The notes under the pieces: model-generated
The model's database searches: none
Seen by the model: only the letters and a program-made list of their open reading frames with translations
What the model was told of the DNA's origin: nothing
Source of the DNA: Scenedesmus sp. ARA3
Lineage: Eukaryota; Chlorophyta; Chlorophyceae; Sphaeropleales; Scenedesmaceae
Assembly: GCA_004335835.1 (NCBI GenBank)
Contig: RWJK01001932.1
Span: 61,209-125,208, forward strand
Length of the DNA stretch: 64,000 bases
Direction of reading: 5' to 3'
In this document: one piece after another, positions 1 through 12,600 of the stretch
Numbering within the stretch: the stretch's first letter is position 1
Layout: every line of letters starts with the position of its first letter
Translations under genes and position numbers: made by a program

Positions 1-425
1 CCTACACAACCAGGCAGTTGATGGTGGTGGTCTTGCCCGCCCCAGTGGGCCCCAGCAGGCACATCAACAGCAGCTCAACCCTCACACATAGCAGCAGCAA
101 CAGCATGACCCTCAAACCCCACTCACCAGTCAGGCAGTTGATGGTTGTTGTTTTCCCTGCCCCATTTAGGCCCCAGCAGGCACAGCGGCAGCATATCAAC
201 CCGTACACAGCAGCGGCAGCAGCAGCGGCTTACACCTCAAACCCCGCTCACCTGTCAGGCAGTTCATGGTGGTGGTCTTGCCCGCCCCATGGGGCCCCAG
301 CAGGCAGAACAGCAGCAGCTCAACCCATACACAGCAGCAGCACCTCAAACCACAAACCCCGCTCACCTGTCAGGCAGTCGATGGTTGTTGTTTTCCCCGC
401 CCCATTGGGCTCCAGCAAACAGAAC
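1..425 (-). repeat. Four tandem copies of a Walker A exon end with donor
   Basis: Units of about 116-125 bp begin at 11, 131, 256 and 372 on the plus strand. Read on the minus strand, the copy at 367-425 is the real exon end (EPNGAGKTTT, then donor GTGAG). The copy near 252-305 reads GPHGAGKTTT with the same donor. The copy near 127-185 has one extra base between GGG and the Asn codon, which breaks the reading frame. The copy at 11-60 reads GPTGAGKTTT. The spacers are also related to each other (CAGCAGCTCAACCC blocks). Confidence 0.9.
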
Positions 426-3400
426 AGCTGGCCCTCAGGAATGCCCAGCCAGCTGCCGGCAACAGCCCAGAAGTCCCGCAGCGGCACAGCCCTGCGCCCC
501 TCAGGGCCCTGGCAGCGCACACACGCATTGAGTGAGGCGCCAGCAGCAGCAAATGACACCGAGGGTGCCTTGAAGACCTTGCGCAGGCCGTACAGCTCCG
601 CCGCATAGGCGGGCGGCGCGGCGGCGCTGCTGCTGCTGGTGCTGTGGTGGCTGCTGCCGCCGCCTGGCAGCGCAGATGCCTCGTCACCTGCAGGCACGGC
701 CGGTTGCAGCAGACATCGCTGTCAGCACACTGGCCAGCATATTACTTTTTTACCAGCACCACCTGTAGGCATGCTTACTCAGTGACAACAAGCACAGCAC
801 CTCCTACAAACCCTGCTGCCAGCTGTGCGCCCGCCGTGCCACGCACCAATGCGCTGAGCCAGGCACGGCGGGTCGCAGACACATTGCTGTCAGCACACTG
901 CCTAGCAGCGGAAACATTGCCAGCAGCAGCTGCAGGCACCCTAATCCTCCTGGTGCCTTGCCGTTTGTGCATGCCTTGGATTAGCTGTGCTGCTGCCGTG
1001 CCACCCTCACCTATGCGCTGCGCCAGCAGTGCCCGCATGCGGTCCTGCTCCGCCGCCACGTCATCGTCCACAGGCGTGCTGCAGGGGGGAGGCATTGCTG
1101 TGCCGGCAGCCTCCTGCAGCAGCACACACAGCATGGCAGCAGGTGTTGGTTGCAGCACTGCATGAGGAAGGCAGGCATGGCATGGAGCGCGACAGCACAT
1201 GCAAAGCAAGTTGCAGTGGGCCTGCGCATAATGACTCACCCCTGCTCGCCCTGCAAGCGTGCCTGCGTACGCACAGCCCGCTGCTGCCATCAGCTGGGCA
1301 CAAGGCCCCCCAAACACCCCCTCACCTCCTGCACCACCCTTCTCAGTGCTGCCACCTGGTCAGCGGGGCGTGGCCGCCAGTAGGAGCGGCTGAGCAGGTA
1401 CCACCAGGGGCGGCGCGTGCCCACCTGCAGCACAGGTGAAGCAGCACATATGAAACCAATGTGAGCATGCCGATGCCAGCAGAACTGCATGCATTGTAAT
1501 CCCTGCGGTCTGTGAGGCAACAATAACAGAGAACTGTCAGTTACACTGCTGGTCAGCTACACAAATCACTACACCTGCAGCCGGGCCCTGCTTGTGAGAT
1601 CCATCACCAGTGTCTCCCAAGCTGCGCAGCAACCTCAGCACCACAGCACCTGCAAACATGCAGCTGCCCTCTGCCCCCTCCCCCGCCCCCACCCCCCCAT
1701 TGAGCAGCACGTTGTTGAGGTACACAGCCAGCTGCTGTAACATAGCAAAGGAGTGGGAACCTCAAACACACACCAACAGCAGCTGTCGCCCCACCTCATT
1801 GGGCAGCACGTTGTTGAGGTACACAGCCAGGGCCCAGTAGCCGGCCCACTGCAGCGTCAGCGTGAGGTAGGCCTGCCACAGCGGGAACACGCAGTCGTAG
1901 CTGCGGAACTCCTCGCGCGGGTCGTACTCTGGCTGGTCGGCTGGGTTGGGGCGGTAACTGCAGTAGCTGTACTGCTGGTGCCAGCGCAGGCCTGCAGGGA
2001 CATCACCAAACGCAGCTGCACATCAGACATGCTTGCAGGACACAATCTGCATGGAAGCACCCGCCAAGATGGTGCTTGGAGGCGTTGGCGGCTTCTGCAG
2101 GACAGCGCTTGCAGGACGACAGGCTGCTGAAGGTGCCACATGCATGTGTATGCACAGGCCTGTGCGCCAGCTACTCTGCTCCCTCGTCCCCACACAGCCA
2201 ACAAACACAGCCCCTGTTCTGGCCCACCCTCCGCTTCCATACAGCCACACAGCCACAGCAACAACAATCATGCACCCCTCCCCACCACACACGCACCCAC
2301 CTGGGTCAGTGGCGGCCAGCGTGGCCTCGTTGAAGTCCAGGATGCCCTTGGTGAGCGGATTCCAGGGAAACAGCGCAAACACCCAGAAAAACACGCGGCC
2401 CCACACGTTCGTCTCGCTGTAGTACGTGTCGGCCCGGTACGGCAGCCGCGCCACGAAAATGACCGTCTGGAAGACCCAGCCCACGATGAACACCGCGAAG
2501 CCCAAATATACGGCTGCCTGACTCTTTTTGACCATCACGCTGAGCACGTAGCTGTAGCTGGTCATGGCCAGGCCGAAGAGCCAGAAGAGCATCAGCAGCA
2601 GCCCAAAGTCGTTCTTAATGAAGTAGCCAAACTGCAGCGCCATGCCTGCAGGGATGATGCGGCACAGCGCAGCAGCAAGCAGATGGTCAGGGCACGCAAA
2701 CGTGGGTGCTTGTCAACAGCAGTGACGCCGGCCAGCATTGTACTGATCGCTGTGCCACGCCAAGATTACAACTGCAGGAGCCTTTGCTACAGGTTGAGCA
2801 GAGATTAGCAGCACATGCAGCCGTTCTTGCAGCAACCTCCGCAAGCACTGCGACACAGGATCGGCAGCAACACTGCAGGATACAATGCGCCTGCAGCCGC
2901 CGCAGGGCCAGCTGCCGGCCACGCACCGAACAGCACCAGCAGCAGCGCCGTCAGCAGCGTGATGACTGCGTCGAAGGCCATCCAGCTGGCCCAGTACGCG
3001 CTGTCCAGCATGCCCATGTTGCGCAGCGCTAGCCGCAGCCCGGCCTGCTTCTCAGACACCAGGTTGCTCATCTGGGGGGAGGGCAGAAAGGGAGGAGGGG
3101 GGGTGGCGTGGCAGCAGGCAGCGCAGCAGCAGGAAGAACAGTAGCAGGCAGGCAGGCATATGGGCGGCTGTCAGGCCAAAGGTGCATTAAGTGCTGCCAG
3201 CAGACGCAGCAAGCTGGGGTGACTGCACGCTAATATACAGCTGCAAACACGGTGCGCATGCTTTCTGAGTGCTGCTCAACCTCAAGATCCGGCAACTTGC
3301 TGTTGCGTGCAGCCAGCAGTAGTGCAAAGCATCGCCTGCAGCACCTCCTGCTGTAGTCACCCCCATTACGCCCCAGCCAGGTCAGCACGCAAAAGCCCGC

Positions 3401-6400
3401 CACCAGCTGGCAGTCAAACCCCGCCTCAACCAGCTGCCACCAGAGGACAACGCAACCCACCACACCTCAACGCATGCAGCAAGCGCGCCGCCCCAACCAA
3501 CCATACTAGCCACCACTCAACGCAGCAAAAGCCCTCTTTCTGCCCCCGCCCTACCTGCGTCACAAAGCCAAACATGAGGCTGGCAAAGATGAAGCTGCCC
3601 ACCACCAGCTGCCCACCACGCGTCAACTTCACAAGCTGCCAAAAAAACAGGGAAAGCCACCAAGCACACCGCAAGCAGCAAGCGTGACGCTTCAATCCAA
3701 ACTGGCCACCAATGCAACCCAGCACCCCCACCTGCGTCACGAAGCCGAACATGAGGCTGGCAAAGATGAAGCTGCTCAGCACCTGCCCCAGCCAGCCCCA
3801 GCTCAGCATCCCTGACTCACGTGGCTCACCCGCACCAGCTGCTACACCACGCATCGACCCCACCAGCTGCCACAAAAGAGACAGGGAAAGACACAAAAGC
3901 GCACCACGAGCAGCAAGCGCGCCGCCCCAACCCCACACTAGCCACTGCTCAACCCAGAAACCCCGCCCCACCTGCGCCTCGAAGCCAAACATGAGGCTGG
4001 AGAAGATGAAGCATCGATTGCAGCACCTCCTATCAGCAGCATCGATTGCAGCACCGCCCCCACCCACACCAGCCACCACTCAACCCAGCACCCCCACCTG
4101 CGTCACGAAGCCGAACATGAGGCTGGCAAAGATGAAGCATCGATTGCAGCACCTCCTATCAGCAGCATCGATTGCAGCACCGCCACACCCCACACCACCT
4201 ATTGCTGAACCCAGCACCCCCACCTGCGTCACGAAGCCAAACATGAGGCTGGCAAAGATGAAGCTGCTCAGCACCTGCCCCAGCAGGCTGCTGCTCTGCA
4301 GGCTGGGGTGCGGGAACTTGGCCAGGCGCGGCGCCCACACCAGGCCGGCAGCGCCAGCGCCAGACGCGGCGCCAGCTTTGCTGTTGGGGTTGGCAGCCAG
4401 GTGGTGGCGGGTCAGCTCCCGCGCTGCTGCGTTGACCATGGGCATGGCGAAGAACAGCGTGGGGTCCTGGAAGGAGCCCTTGAAGTACTTCACCTGGGAG
4501 AGAAACGTGATATGATGCAGGGCGCAACGTCATAATATGCGTGTGATATGAAGCAGGGGTGCAGGAGGGGTGCAGGTGGCACATGACCAATTGCAGCTTT
4601 GCTCCATCTGGCACCGCAGCTGCACAGTCCTCCACCTCACAGACATTGCTGCCCCTGCCTGCACATTATCGACCTAGGCGCAGCTTTGCATGCTACTGCT
4701 GCTGCTGCTGCTGCTGCTGCCATTGAGGCGAACTGTTGTGGCCTGTCCCGCCCCGTGGTGTTGGCCTGCACGATGTAGCTCAGCACAGTCTGTCACCTCA
4801 CACAACATGCCTGCCCCTGCCTGCACATATTCAACCTAGCCGCAGCTTTGCACGCCGCTGCTGCTGCTGCTAATGGTTGAGCCGCTCCTGTTGAAGCGTA
4901 TTTCGCGGCTTTGTCCCACCCACCGTGGTGTTGGCCTGCACGATGTAGCTCAGCGCGCGCTCCCCGCTGCGGCTGAAGTGCAGCGCCCCCAGCGCCCCAT
5001 CAGGGTGGGCCCCCAGGTGCTCCTCAGCCGCCCGCCTGCTGGTGAAGCCCAGCACCTTGTCGGCTGGTATAGGGGGCTCGTTGGTGGCCATGATGGCTTG
5101 CACGATGCGCTGCAGGGGAGGATGGGGAAGGAATGGCAGCCAGCCGCAGCGCATGCAGGGTGGTGTAAAGAAATGGCAGCGGGTGAAGGATGCAGATGTG
5201 AAGCAGCAGCCGTGCCTTCAAGACGCGTGTTGCTGAGTTCAGCAGCACTTGCCGCTGTGGCCGCATCAGCAGCTGCAGCAGGCACGCTCAGGTGCAGCTG
5301 TTGCTACGCTGCTGAGCCATCGGCTGCTGCAGCAGGCTGCTTCACAGCAGCACAGGCATCGGCTGGGAACCTGAGAGCCTGGTGCTGCTGCTGCTGCCTG
5401 TTGACAATGCTTGAATGCCCTGCTGCAGGTGCGATGGCACTGGCAGCCAGATGCTTCTTCCAGCAGCTGCCAGGTGCTGCTGCTGCTGCTGCAGCTCTGC
5501 GCTGATGAGCGCTGGAGCCTGTGCAGCCCTGCAGCTGCTGCAGATGCGCTGCCCAGCTGCAGCTGCAGCGGCTCCCCTCCCCACTAAGTCCGCAACGGGG
5601 TCATTCCCTGCTCCTATGCTGCTGCTGTGCTGCAACTGGCTACTGTTTGAATTGTCTGCGATACTCCGCTGCTGCTGCTGCTGCTCACGTTGACGGTGGT
5701 GTCGTTGTTGGGCGAGTACACAAAGTCGATGCAGGGCTTGCTGAAGCCTATGTGCAGGTCCTCGTGGCAGGAAGGGATGCTGGCAATTGCTTCCGGTGCT
5801 GCAATGGGCGTGGCCACGAACCGCTCCTGCAGGGCGTTGTTGGCGTTGAGCGCCAGCGCCACCACCAGCGCCAGCAGCAGGAACAGGAAAGGGGCCAGCA
5901 GCCGGATGGCTGTGGTGCGCCTGCTGCGCCACGCCACCAGCACTGCGGCGCGAGCGCAGCGCAATAACAACAGCCATGGTCGGGCACGGGGATGTTGATG
6001 TATGGTTTATGAGTGGCACAGGGTTGAGAGAGGAAGGGCTGCTGCAGGACTGCTGCTGCCGAGTTCAACATGCTGCGACAGGGCTCTGCTCGCCATGGCA
6101 TGCGCACTGTGGAATGCGGCAAGCAAGGCTTGCAACATGATGTTCCTGCTGTTGCAGCCTTACATATCGATCAAAACAAGGTGACTGAGTGCTAAAACTG
6201 TCTGCAAGGCCCGTGGATGCCGACCCTGCATGGCAATGCCTGCTGGCCTTGGCGTAGCTGCGGCTGTGCTGTGCTATGCATTGCATGTCGACAAGATGGT
6301 ACTCGTGGCATAGCATCATGATGAGAGCAGGGCCAGCTTCAAAGAATGTTGTGTCCAATCCTAAAAAAATTGTCAAACTCAACAACTCTCTAGCGCATGC

Positions 6401-6564
6401 AGTCTAGGCTCATCATCATGGGCTGCGTGCCGCTTCTGCCGTTCCAATGCATGCAGCTGGGGCTCACCATTCTTGTAGAACAGTGCGGCAAACTGCTGAG
6501 CAAACCTTCCACGCAGAACCCGTTCGCCCCAGACGTCCAGGACGTCCAGCCAGCTGCTGCCCAT
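1..6564 (-). CDS. ABCA-family ABC transporter, AtABCA2 (ATH1)-like, 3' part outside window
   Basis: Integral membrane ABC transporter of the A subfamily; the substrate is probably lipid-like, inferred from family only. Exons in transcript order: 6564-6468, 5942-5689, 5109-4924, 4493-4224, 3071-2927, 2645-2301, 1991-1795, 1424-1326, 1113-1011, 687-367. All have GT-AG borders and all phases close, giving 672 residues before the window edge. The start is the ATG at 6564, where the text up to QQFAALFYKN, then VLVAWRSRR across the splice, matches the N-terminus of plant ABCA2. TM1 lies near residues 42-62; the extracellular loop holds RIVQAIMATNEPPIPADK; five more membrane segments follow, with EKQ and SAYWASW in the usual ABCA place. 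The last exon starts the nucleotide-binding domain and ends in Walker A, which reads EPNGAGKT (residues 658-665): the first glycine is Glu. Exon ends are duplicated at four places (see repeats). It is divergent from the next ABCA gene. The remaining domain cannot be judged. Confidence 0.85.
1701..1830 (-). repeat. Duplicated exon end LAVYLNNVL
   Basis: The 3' end of the exon at 1795-1991 (LAVYLNNVLPNE then donor) recurs about 100 bp downstream in the intron at 1701-1731 as LAVYLNNVLLN. There the donor is degraded to a G-rich run. Confidence 0.8.
3545..4280 (-). repeat. Five copies of a transmembrane exon end with donor
   Basis: The exon at 4224-4493 ends in FIFASLMFGFVTQ followed by GTGGGG. 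The same 13-residue segment plus donor recurs in the following intron near 4098-4140, 3970-4017 (FIFSSLMFGFEAQ), 3730-3775 and 3556-3597. The copies at 4098 and 3970 also share their upstream flanks (CATCGATTGCAGCACC blocks at 4011-4057 and 4137-4183, 126 bp apart). The next true exon starts at 3071. Confidence 0.9.
4628..4958 (-). repeat. 171-bp tandem duplication including an exon end
   Basis: The segment around 4754-4783 repeats 4925-4954, which encodes LSYIVQANTT at the end of the exon 4924-5109. Flanking text (CCCCTGCCTGCACAT and CGCAGCTTTGCA) is also present in both units, at an offset of about 171 bp. Confidence 0.8.
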
Positions 6565-7615
6565 CTTGCTATCTCCTGATGGAGTCTGTGCTGCTGATGG
6601 CATCCCGCCAGCTGCTCCAATGACGATTAGAGCTACCAGCTACCGGCTTCCATTCCTTTTCGTTTACTTCAATGATTGCAAAGAAAACGCGACCTAGTGT
6701 GACTGCGTAGAGCTGGCACCTGCCGTGCCTGCGTCCGTGAAGCAGTCTTGCAGTACACAGCCTCGGGGGTGTCGATTGTAGTGGGAGGCAGTCGGCAACT
6801 CCCGAAAGTTCACGAGCAAGGATTGGGTAACCCTGCTCGTTGCACGATCGCCAGCCGTTACAAGTGTTTTGGGGAGTGTTGGACACCAGGTGGTGGTTGC
6901 GGTGGCAGCAGGCTGATGAGGCTGGCGACAATTACCTGTTGCATGGTAGTCCTGTTTTATTACTAGCTTAACTTGTTGGCTTGCCTGCCGCAGCGTGGCG
7001 GAGCAGCGAGAGTAGGAACTGCAGTCGCTGTAGACTTTGGGGTCGAAAGTTTTGTTCAAAAAACCAGAACTGTTTGAAATCCTTCAATTGAAGGCAGTGT
7101 GTACGGACTGTGCCTGCTGGTGCGGGATACGGCCTCGACAGCAGTACTGCGCTGCTCCTGCAAACGATACACTGGCAGCAGCATAGCAGACCCACTAAAA
7201 TTTACCAGTTTGCTGACTGCTACGCGACTCCCAAAGTCCGTTCAGCAACTGCAACTGGGAGTCTGGCTGAGTATGTGCTGAGGTCTGTTCAGAGTTCAAC
7301 TTGTGCTGGTTTACTCAAGCAGCCGAGCAGAGGCTTCCAGCAGCTGCAAGGAGTAGCTCGGGAGCCTGCTGCCTGGGCTTAGTGCAGCAGCTGCTATGGT
7401 GAGCACTGTTCTGGTGGCCAACCTTGGCAGTGTTGGTGGAAGCAGCTGAGTGCAGCGGCAGCAGCGTGGTGTGCATGCATTCATGTGCAGACAGATGCTT
7501 TCAAGCCTTATTTAAGTAACCTGCTGGTGCAGCTCAGGTGCCGAGCCAGTGGCAGTTGAACTGCTGCTGCCAGTGTTTAGAACTCTGCACCTTACATTCA
7601 GCATGAGCTGCAGCC
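6565..7615. other. Intergenic region between two divergent ABCA genes
   Basis: About 1.05 kb lies between the ATG of the minus-strand ABCA gene and the first possible ATG of the plus-strand ABCA gene. No convincing exon, RNA gene or repeat was seen. By position it must hold both promoters and may be bidirectional; no promoter motif could be named with confidence. Confidence 0.5.
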
Positions 7616-9591
7616 ATGTCAGTGCACAAGGTGACTTGGAGCATAGACGCATTTCTGGTGGAAAGCTGTTCAGCGCCCATTGTAACCACAGCAGTAGCTC
7701 AGCCCTTCAACCCATCTTACGTGTGCTCATACACCTCTTGCCTGTTGCCTTGTGAACACCTCGCTTGCATGCAGGCGGACCCTTCAGCGGCAGGGAGTCC
7801 TGCCGCGCCAGCAGCAGCTGCAGTCAGAAAGCTGAAAGCAGACAGCAGCAGCAGCAAGGACTTGGAGCGATGCTCCATACCGGGTGAAACTGTGCAACAT
7901 GTCGTCGCCAAGTCGCTTGAGAGCAACAGCAGCAGCATAGTCAGCAGCACAGAAACGCCCCCAGCGTCAGCAGCAGCAGCAGCGGGCGGCGTTGCGCGGG
8001 GTCAGGCCGCCAGCCTGCGCGCGCAGGCCAACGCGCTGTACCGCAAGAACGCGGTGTACCAGCGGCGCAACATGTGCAGCAACGTGTGCCTGCTGAGCGC
8101 GCCCATCTTCTTCTGCCTGATGCTGCTGGCGGTGCAAGTGGCCATCAACAGGCTGCTGCTCACGGGAGAGGACTACGAGGTGCGTGGGGGGTGGGTGGGG
8201 CCAGGGCCAGCGCCATGCTGGGCGCAGCAGCAGCAGCTGGGCGACTAGGCACATTACAGATAGTGCGCCATACTGCCAGTCGCCACAGAGCGCTTTCCGT
8301 GGACACGGCACCCATCCTCTTATCTAAAGCGGTGCTTATCAGAGGTGGTGCATGCCACCAGTAGCTGTGGCCAGCACAGGGTCATGGCAAGCAGCAGGCG
8401 CACAGCATGCATGCAGCGGTTATGGCTGGGACAGCAGCGCTGGTGGGCGATAGCTGCTATGACACCAGTCGCAACAGCAGCAGCAACAGCAGATGGTCTT
8501 ATAGGTGGCTGCAGTGAGCTGTCCTTCAGCGCATGTGTTGTGTCTGCTGCTGTCACTGCTATGTTGTGGCATGTATGCCTCCCTGCAAGCACCAATATTC
8601 TAAAGCACTCTCTCGTGCCTGCTCCTCCCCCCGCGCAGTGTGGCTGCCAGTGCACCAAGTGCTGCTTCAACGGCGACCTGAGCAACTGCACGCGCAGCGA
8701 GAACGGCCCCTGCCCCTACGAGTGCAAGGCCTTCAACAAGAGCGCCTGCGGCATCCAGTGGAGCAAGCCGCGCCAGGCGCCCTTCTGCGCCATACCACAC
8801 ACCTCCAGCTGGCCAGCCATCCTGCAGGTGGGACGCGGCAGCAGCAGCAGCAGCGGTGGCGGCAGCAGCAGCGGCCTTCCCGGCATGCACACTGATTGCT
8901 TATGTGTCTATTGCTGTTGCTTACCACAGCAACTAACTGGCCAGGACGTGCATTTCAACACAACCTTTGACAATGGCATGTTGTTGCATCATTTCCTGCA
9001 GACGCCACGGGAGGAGGACCGTGCCGAGCCGTACCGTCCTGCAGCCGCATTGCTGGTCACAGGCGACGACCCAGCGTCCTCCGCCAACCTCAGCGCGGGC
9101 CTGCTGCCGCCGCCAAGCTTGAAGCCTGCCGGGCTGCTGTCGCTGCAGCGCTACTTGGAAGGCTTTGCGTCCGACATGGGCAGTGACGGCGGCGGAGCGG
9201 TGCCTGCGGAGTTTTTGAGTTTGTTAGGGTTAAGGCTGGGCACCAGCAGCCGCATCCAGGCTGGGCTGTACCTGGAGACGGCGCTGGCTGGGGTGAGCGG
9301 GGGAGCTGGGGGTGCTTGGCTGTTGCTGCAGCAGCAGCAGCAGCAACAGGCAGCTTGCCAGAGATGGTTGCAGATGTGAAACAGCACGGAGAGCAACAGC
9401 AGCGTGTGTAAGACAGCACAGCAAGCAACAATGTTGGACGGAGAGCGACAGCAGATAGCAACAGCAAGGCAGCCCTGGACAACAGCAGCAGTACACAGCA
9501 AGCAGGATGAGCCTGCTTGTGGCGCAAACACATTGTAGACACAAGCCCATGGTTCTACAGCAGCATGCATAGCTGCTGAGCTGCCTGCATG

Positions 9592-9622
<31 letters not shown>

Positions 9623-12600
9623 TCATCCCTTGCAGGACAACCCCTCGCTGTACGCGCTGTGGCCTGCGGGCACCTGCGCCACACTTGGCCTGGCAGGCAG
9701 CCACAACACCAGCCTCACCACGCTGCTGACAGCCATGGTCAACGCGAGCAACCCCGCGCCCGTGGCAGCCACCATCAACGCGCGCCTGGCGGGGCTGGTC
9801 AGCGGCGCGGGCGGCAACAGCAGCAGCAACGCGGTGATCGCGGACCGGGTGGGTGCTGCGCTGCGCTGTGCAAAGCAGCTGCTGCAGGCAGATCCGAGCC
9901 AGCCTAAACAAAAGCTTGTGAGGCCTGGAGCAGCTAGAAGTTTCCCTATCTGCAACTGGCAGTGTGACGGCATGCTTGCAGCGCCATGCCTATAAGCTCT
10001 CATGTTCTCAGCTGCAGTCCGCTAACGCAAGGGCTCTTGCTGCTGCTATCGTGCTGGTGTTTGCTGCTGTCTCCTGCAGGTGAGCAGCATCCGGCTGAAC
10101 TGCACAGACGTGGTGCTGCAGCCCCAGTCTGACGCGCAGCAGCTGCAGCGCAGCCTGTACTGCGGCTACTACCAGGCGCGCTGCAACGGCAGCAGCACCA
10201 CCAACCAGTATGCGGCGGGCTTTGACTGGCGCGGCAGCAACATGTCACGCTTTGCGCCCGACCTGTACTACAACGACACCTGGGGGCTGCCGCGCAACGA
10301 GGCGCCCACCGTGTACCAGCGCGTGCCACAGGTGGGCGGGGCAAAATACGTGTGGCAGTTTCGAGCAGCAAATGCGCGCTGCAGCACTGCAGTATGTCTG
10401 TTTCTGTCCTGCAGCGCCAGCTTCTGTACTTGTGTGCTGGGGGGCTGGCGCCATGTGTATATGTGAGTGGTGCAGCAAGCCTTGCGCATTCAACAGATGT
10501 GTGCAGACAGATAACAGCTGTATGACTGGGCTCATGCTTAGCTTTGCACGCTGCCGTTGCTGTGCTGTGCTGTGCTGTTGCAGGTGCTGAACATGGCTGT
10601 CAACAGCTGGCTCAAGAGCGTGCTGGGTGAGTGGGCGCTGGGTAGGCAAGGATTGCTTTGCACTGATGAGTACTGCACCTTCTGCTCCTTAGCTGCCCTG
10701 TGTCGAGCAGTGAACACGCAGTGACTTTGCTCTCCAGCTGTGTCGCGGACATGCCCCCCTCCGGCTTTTTACACACCTATAAAACTCATGCCGCACACTG
10801 CCTGCTGCTGCCTGCCCCTCCCTCTCTGCGCTTGCAGGCGAGGGCTTTGCTGCTGAGCTGATTGGTGTGATGGAGACGCCCAAGGCGTCCACCAAGGTCA
10901 GCCTGGACTTCAGCGCGCTGCTGGGGCCGCTCTTCTTCACATGGGTCATACAGATGCTGCTGCCCATCTTGTGAGTGGCGCTGGGTGGTAGCTGGTGTGC
11001 CAGGAAGTGATGCTGATGCCAGATGCATGCTTGTTGCACACACATGGCGCGCGCTGCATCTGCTGCTGGCGTTCTTCTGTCATCGGTGTGCACATGCCTG
11101 TTGCTGTAGCTTGTGTGCGATTGCGGCTGCGGCTTGTGCGCGTGGTTGCTCGAGGGCATGCTACCTTGGCTTGTGCTGCTGTGACACTGATGCACCCCTG
11201 CTGCTGCTGCTGCCGCCCCCCTTCACGCGCAGCCTGATGCAGCTGGTGTACGAGAAGGAGAAGCGGCTGCGCATGATGATGAAGATGCACGGCCTGGGCG
11301 ACGTTGCGTACTGGCTGGTGATGTACAGCTGGTTCTGGATGCTGTACGTGGCCTACATGATCATCTTTGTGGTCTTCGGCTCCATCATCAAGCTCAACAT
11401 GTTCACGCGCAACAGCTACGGTGAGGGCGCGCGGCGGCGGCAGCAGCAGCACGGCACACTGGCCTGTTAAGTTGAGCAGCTGGCTGTACTTGCCCTCCTG
11501 TTCCTGCGTTCAGTGAATGCTGCAGTCGTCAAGCCGCTGATAAAACGACCAGTGCATGCAGCTGCTGCGTAGAATGCCATACTCTGCGGCACAGCTGCAA
11601 CCAGCAGTCGCAAATCTTCCTGTCCTGTCGACCCCAACCTGCCCTCACCGCCCGCCTTCGCTGCTGCCTCCATCCCCCCGCAGGCGTGCAGTTCATCTTC
11701 TACGCGCTGTTTGGCCACAACATGATCGCCTTCTCCTTCCTGCTGAGCTGCTTCTTCACCAGCAGCAAGACGGCCACCGTGTTTGCATACCTGGTGGTGT
11801 TTGGCACGGGGCTGATCGGCAGCCTGCTGCTGAGCCAGCTCATCAACGCGGGCCAGTGGTACACCGTGCTGCTGGAGCTGGTGCCCAGCTTCGCGCTCTT
11901 CAGGTGAGCGGGGGGTTGAGAAGGATGCTGCTGGGGCGCACGCACAGGCACAGAGCATGGCACGCCTGCTGCAGCACCATTGTCAGCATATCCAGCAGCT
12001 GGCGCTGTTCAGGTGAGGGCGCGGGCGGTGAGGGGTGAGGGGGGGGGGTATGGTGGCTGTGTATCTGGTGCCCAGCTTCGCGCTGTTCAGGTGCGCCTGG
12101 GAGCATAGGTTTGGGAGGTGGGGGGAGGCAGTCAGGCGGCACGCAGCAGCTGCACATGTTGCAGAGCCATGGCGTGTCTCTGTAGTGCGTGTGTGAGCCT
12201 ACACACTCAGCATCTGGTGCGACTGCTGCACGATATAAGCTGGCGGCGCCAAGCAAAGTACCAGGTCACTTGCATCTGCACTGTACTGACCCATCCGCCT
12301 GCCCCACTCCTCCCCATCCTGCCTACTCCCACTCCTGCATCCTCCCTCCCCCCAGGGGCCTGTTTGAGCTGGGCGAGTACGCGTTCCTGGCGGTGTACCG
12401 CAACAGCTACGGCATGTCCTTCGCCAGCCTGAGCGACCCCGGCAACGGCATGACCACGGCCTGGCTCATTCTGGGCGTGGAGTGGCTGCTGTTCATGGGC
12501 CTGGCCTGGTACCTGGAGCAGGTGGGGGGCTGCGCTTGTGTGTGCTGAGTGGGGAGAGAGTGTGATGTGTGAGCCATGCTATGCCGGCCGGCGCTGGGCG

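Noticed and set aside
1..425. Mutually exclusive Walker A exons as a proven mechanism
   Set aside because: For the copy nearest the exon the only nearby acceptor (TTGAG) gives a wrong phase, and one copy has a frameshift. Alternative use is not supported by sequence alone, so it is kept only as a question.
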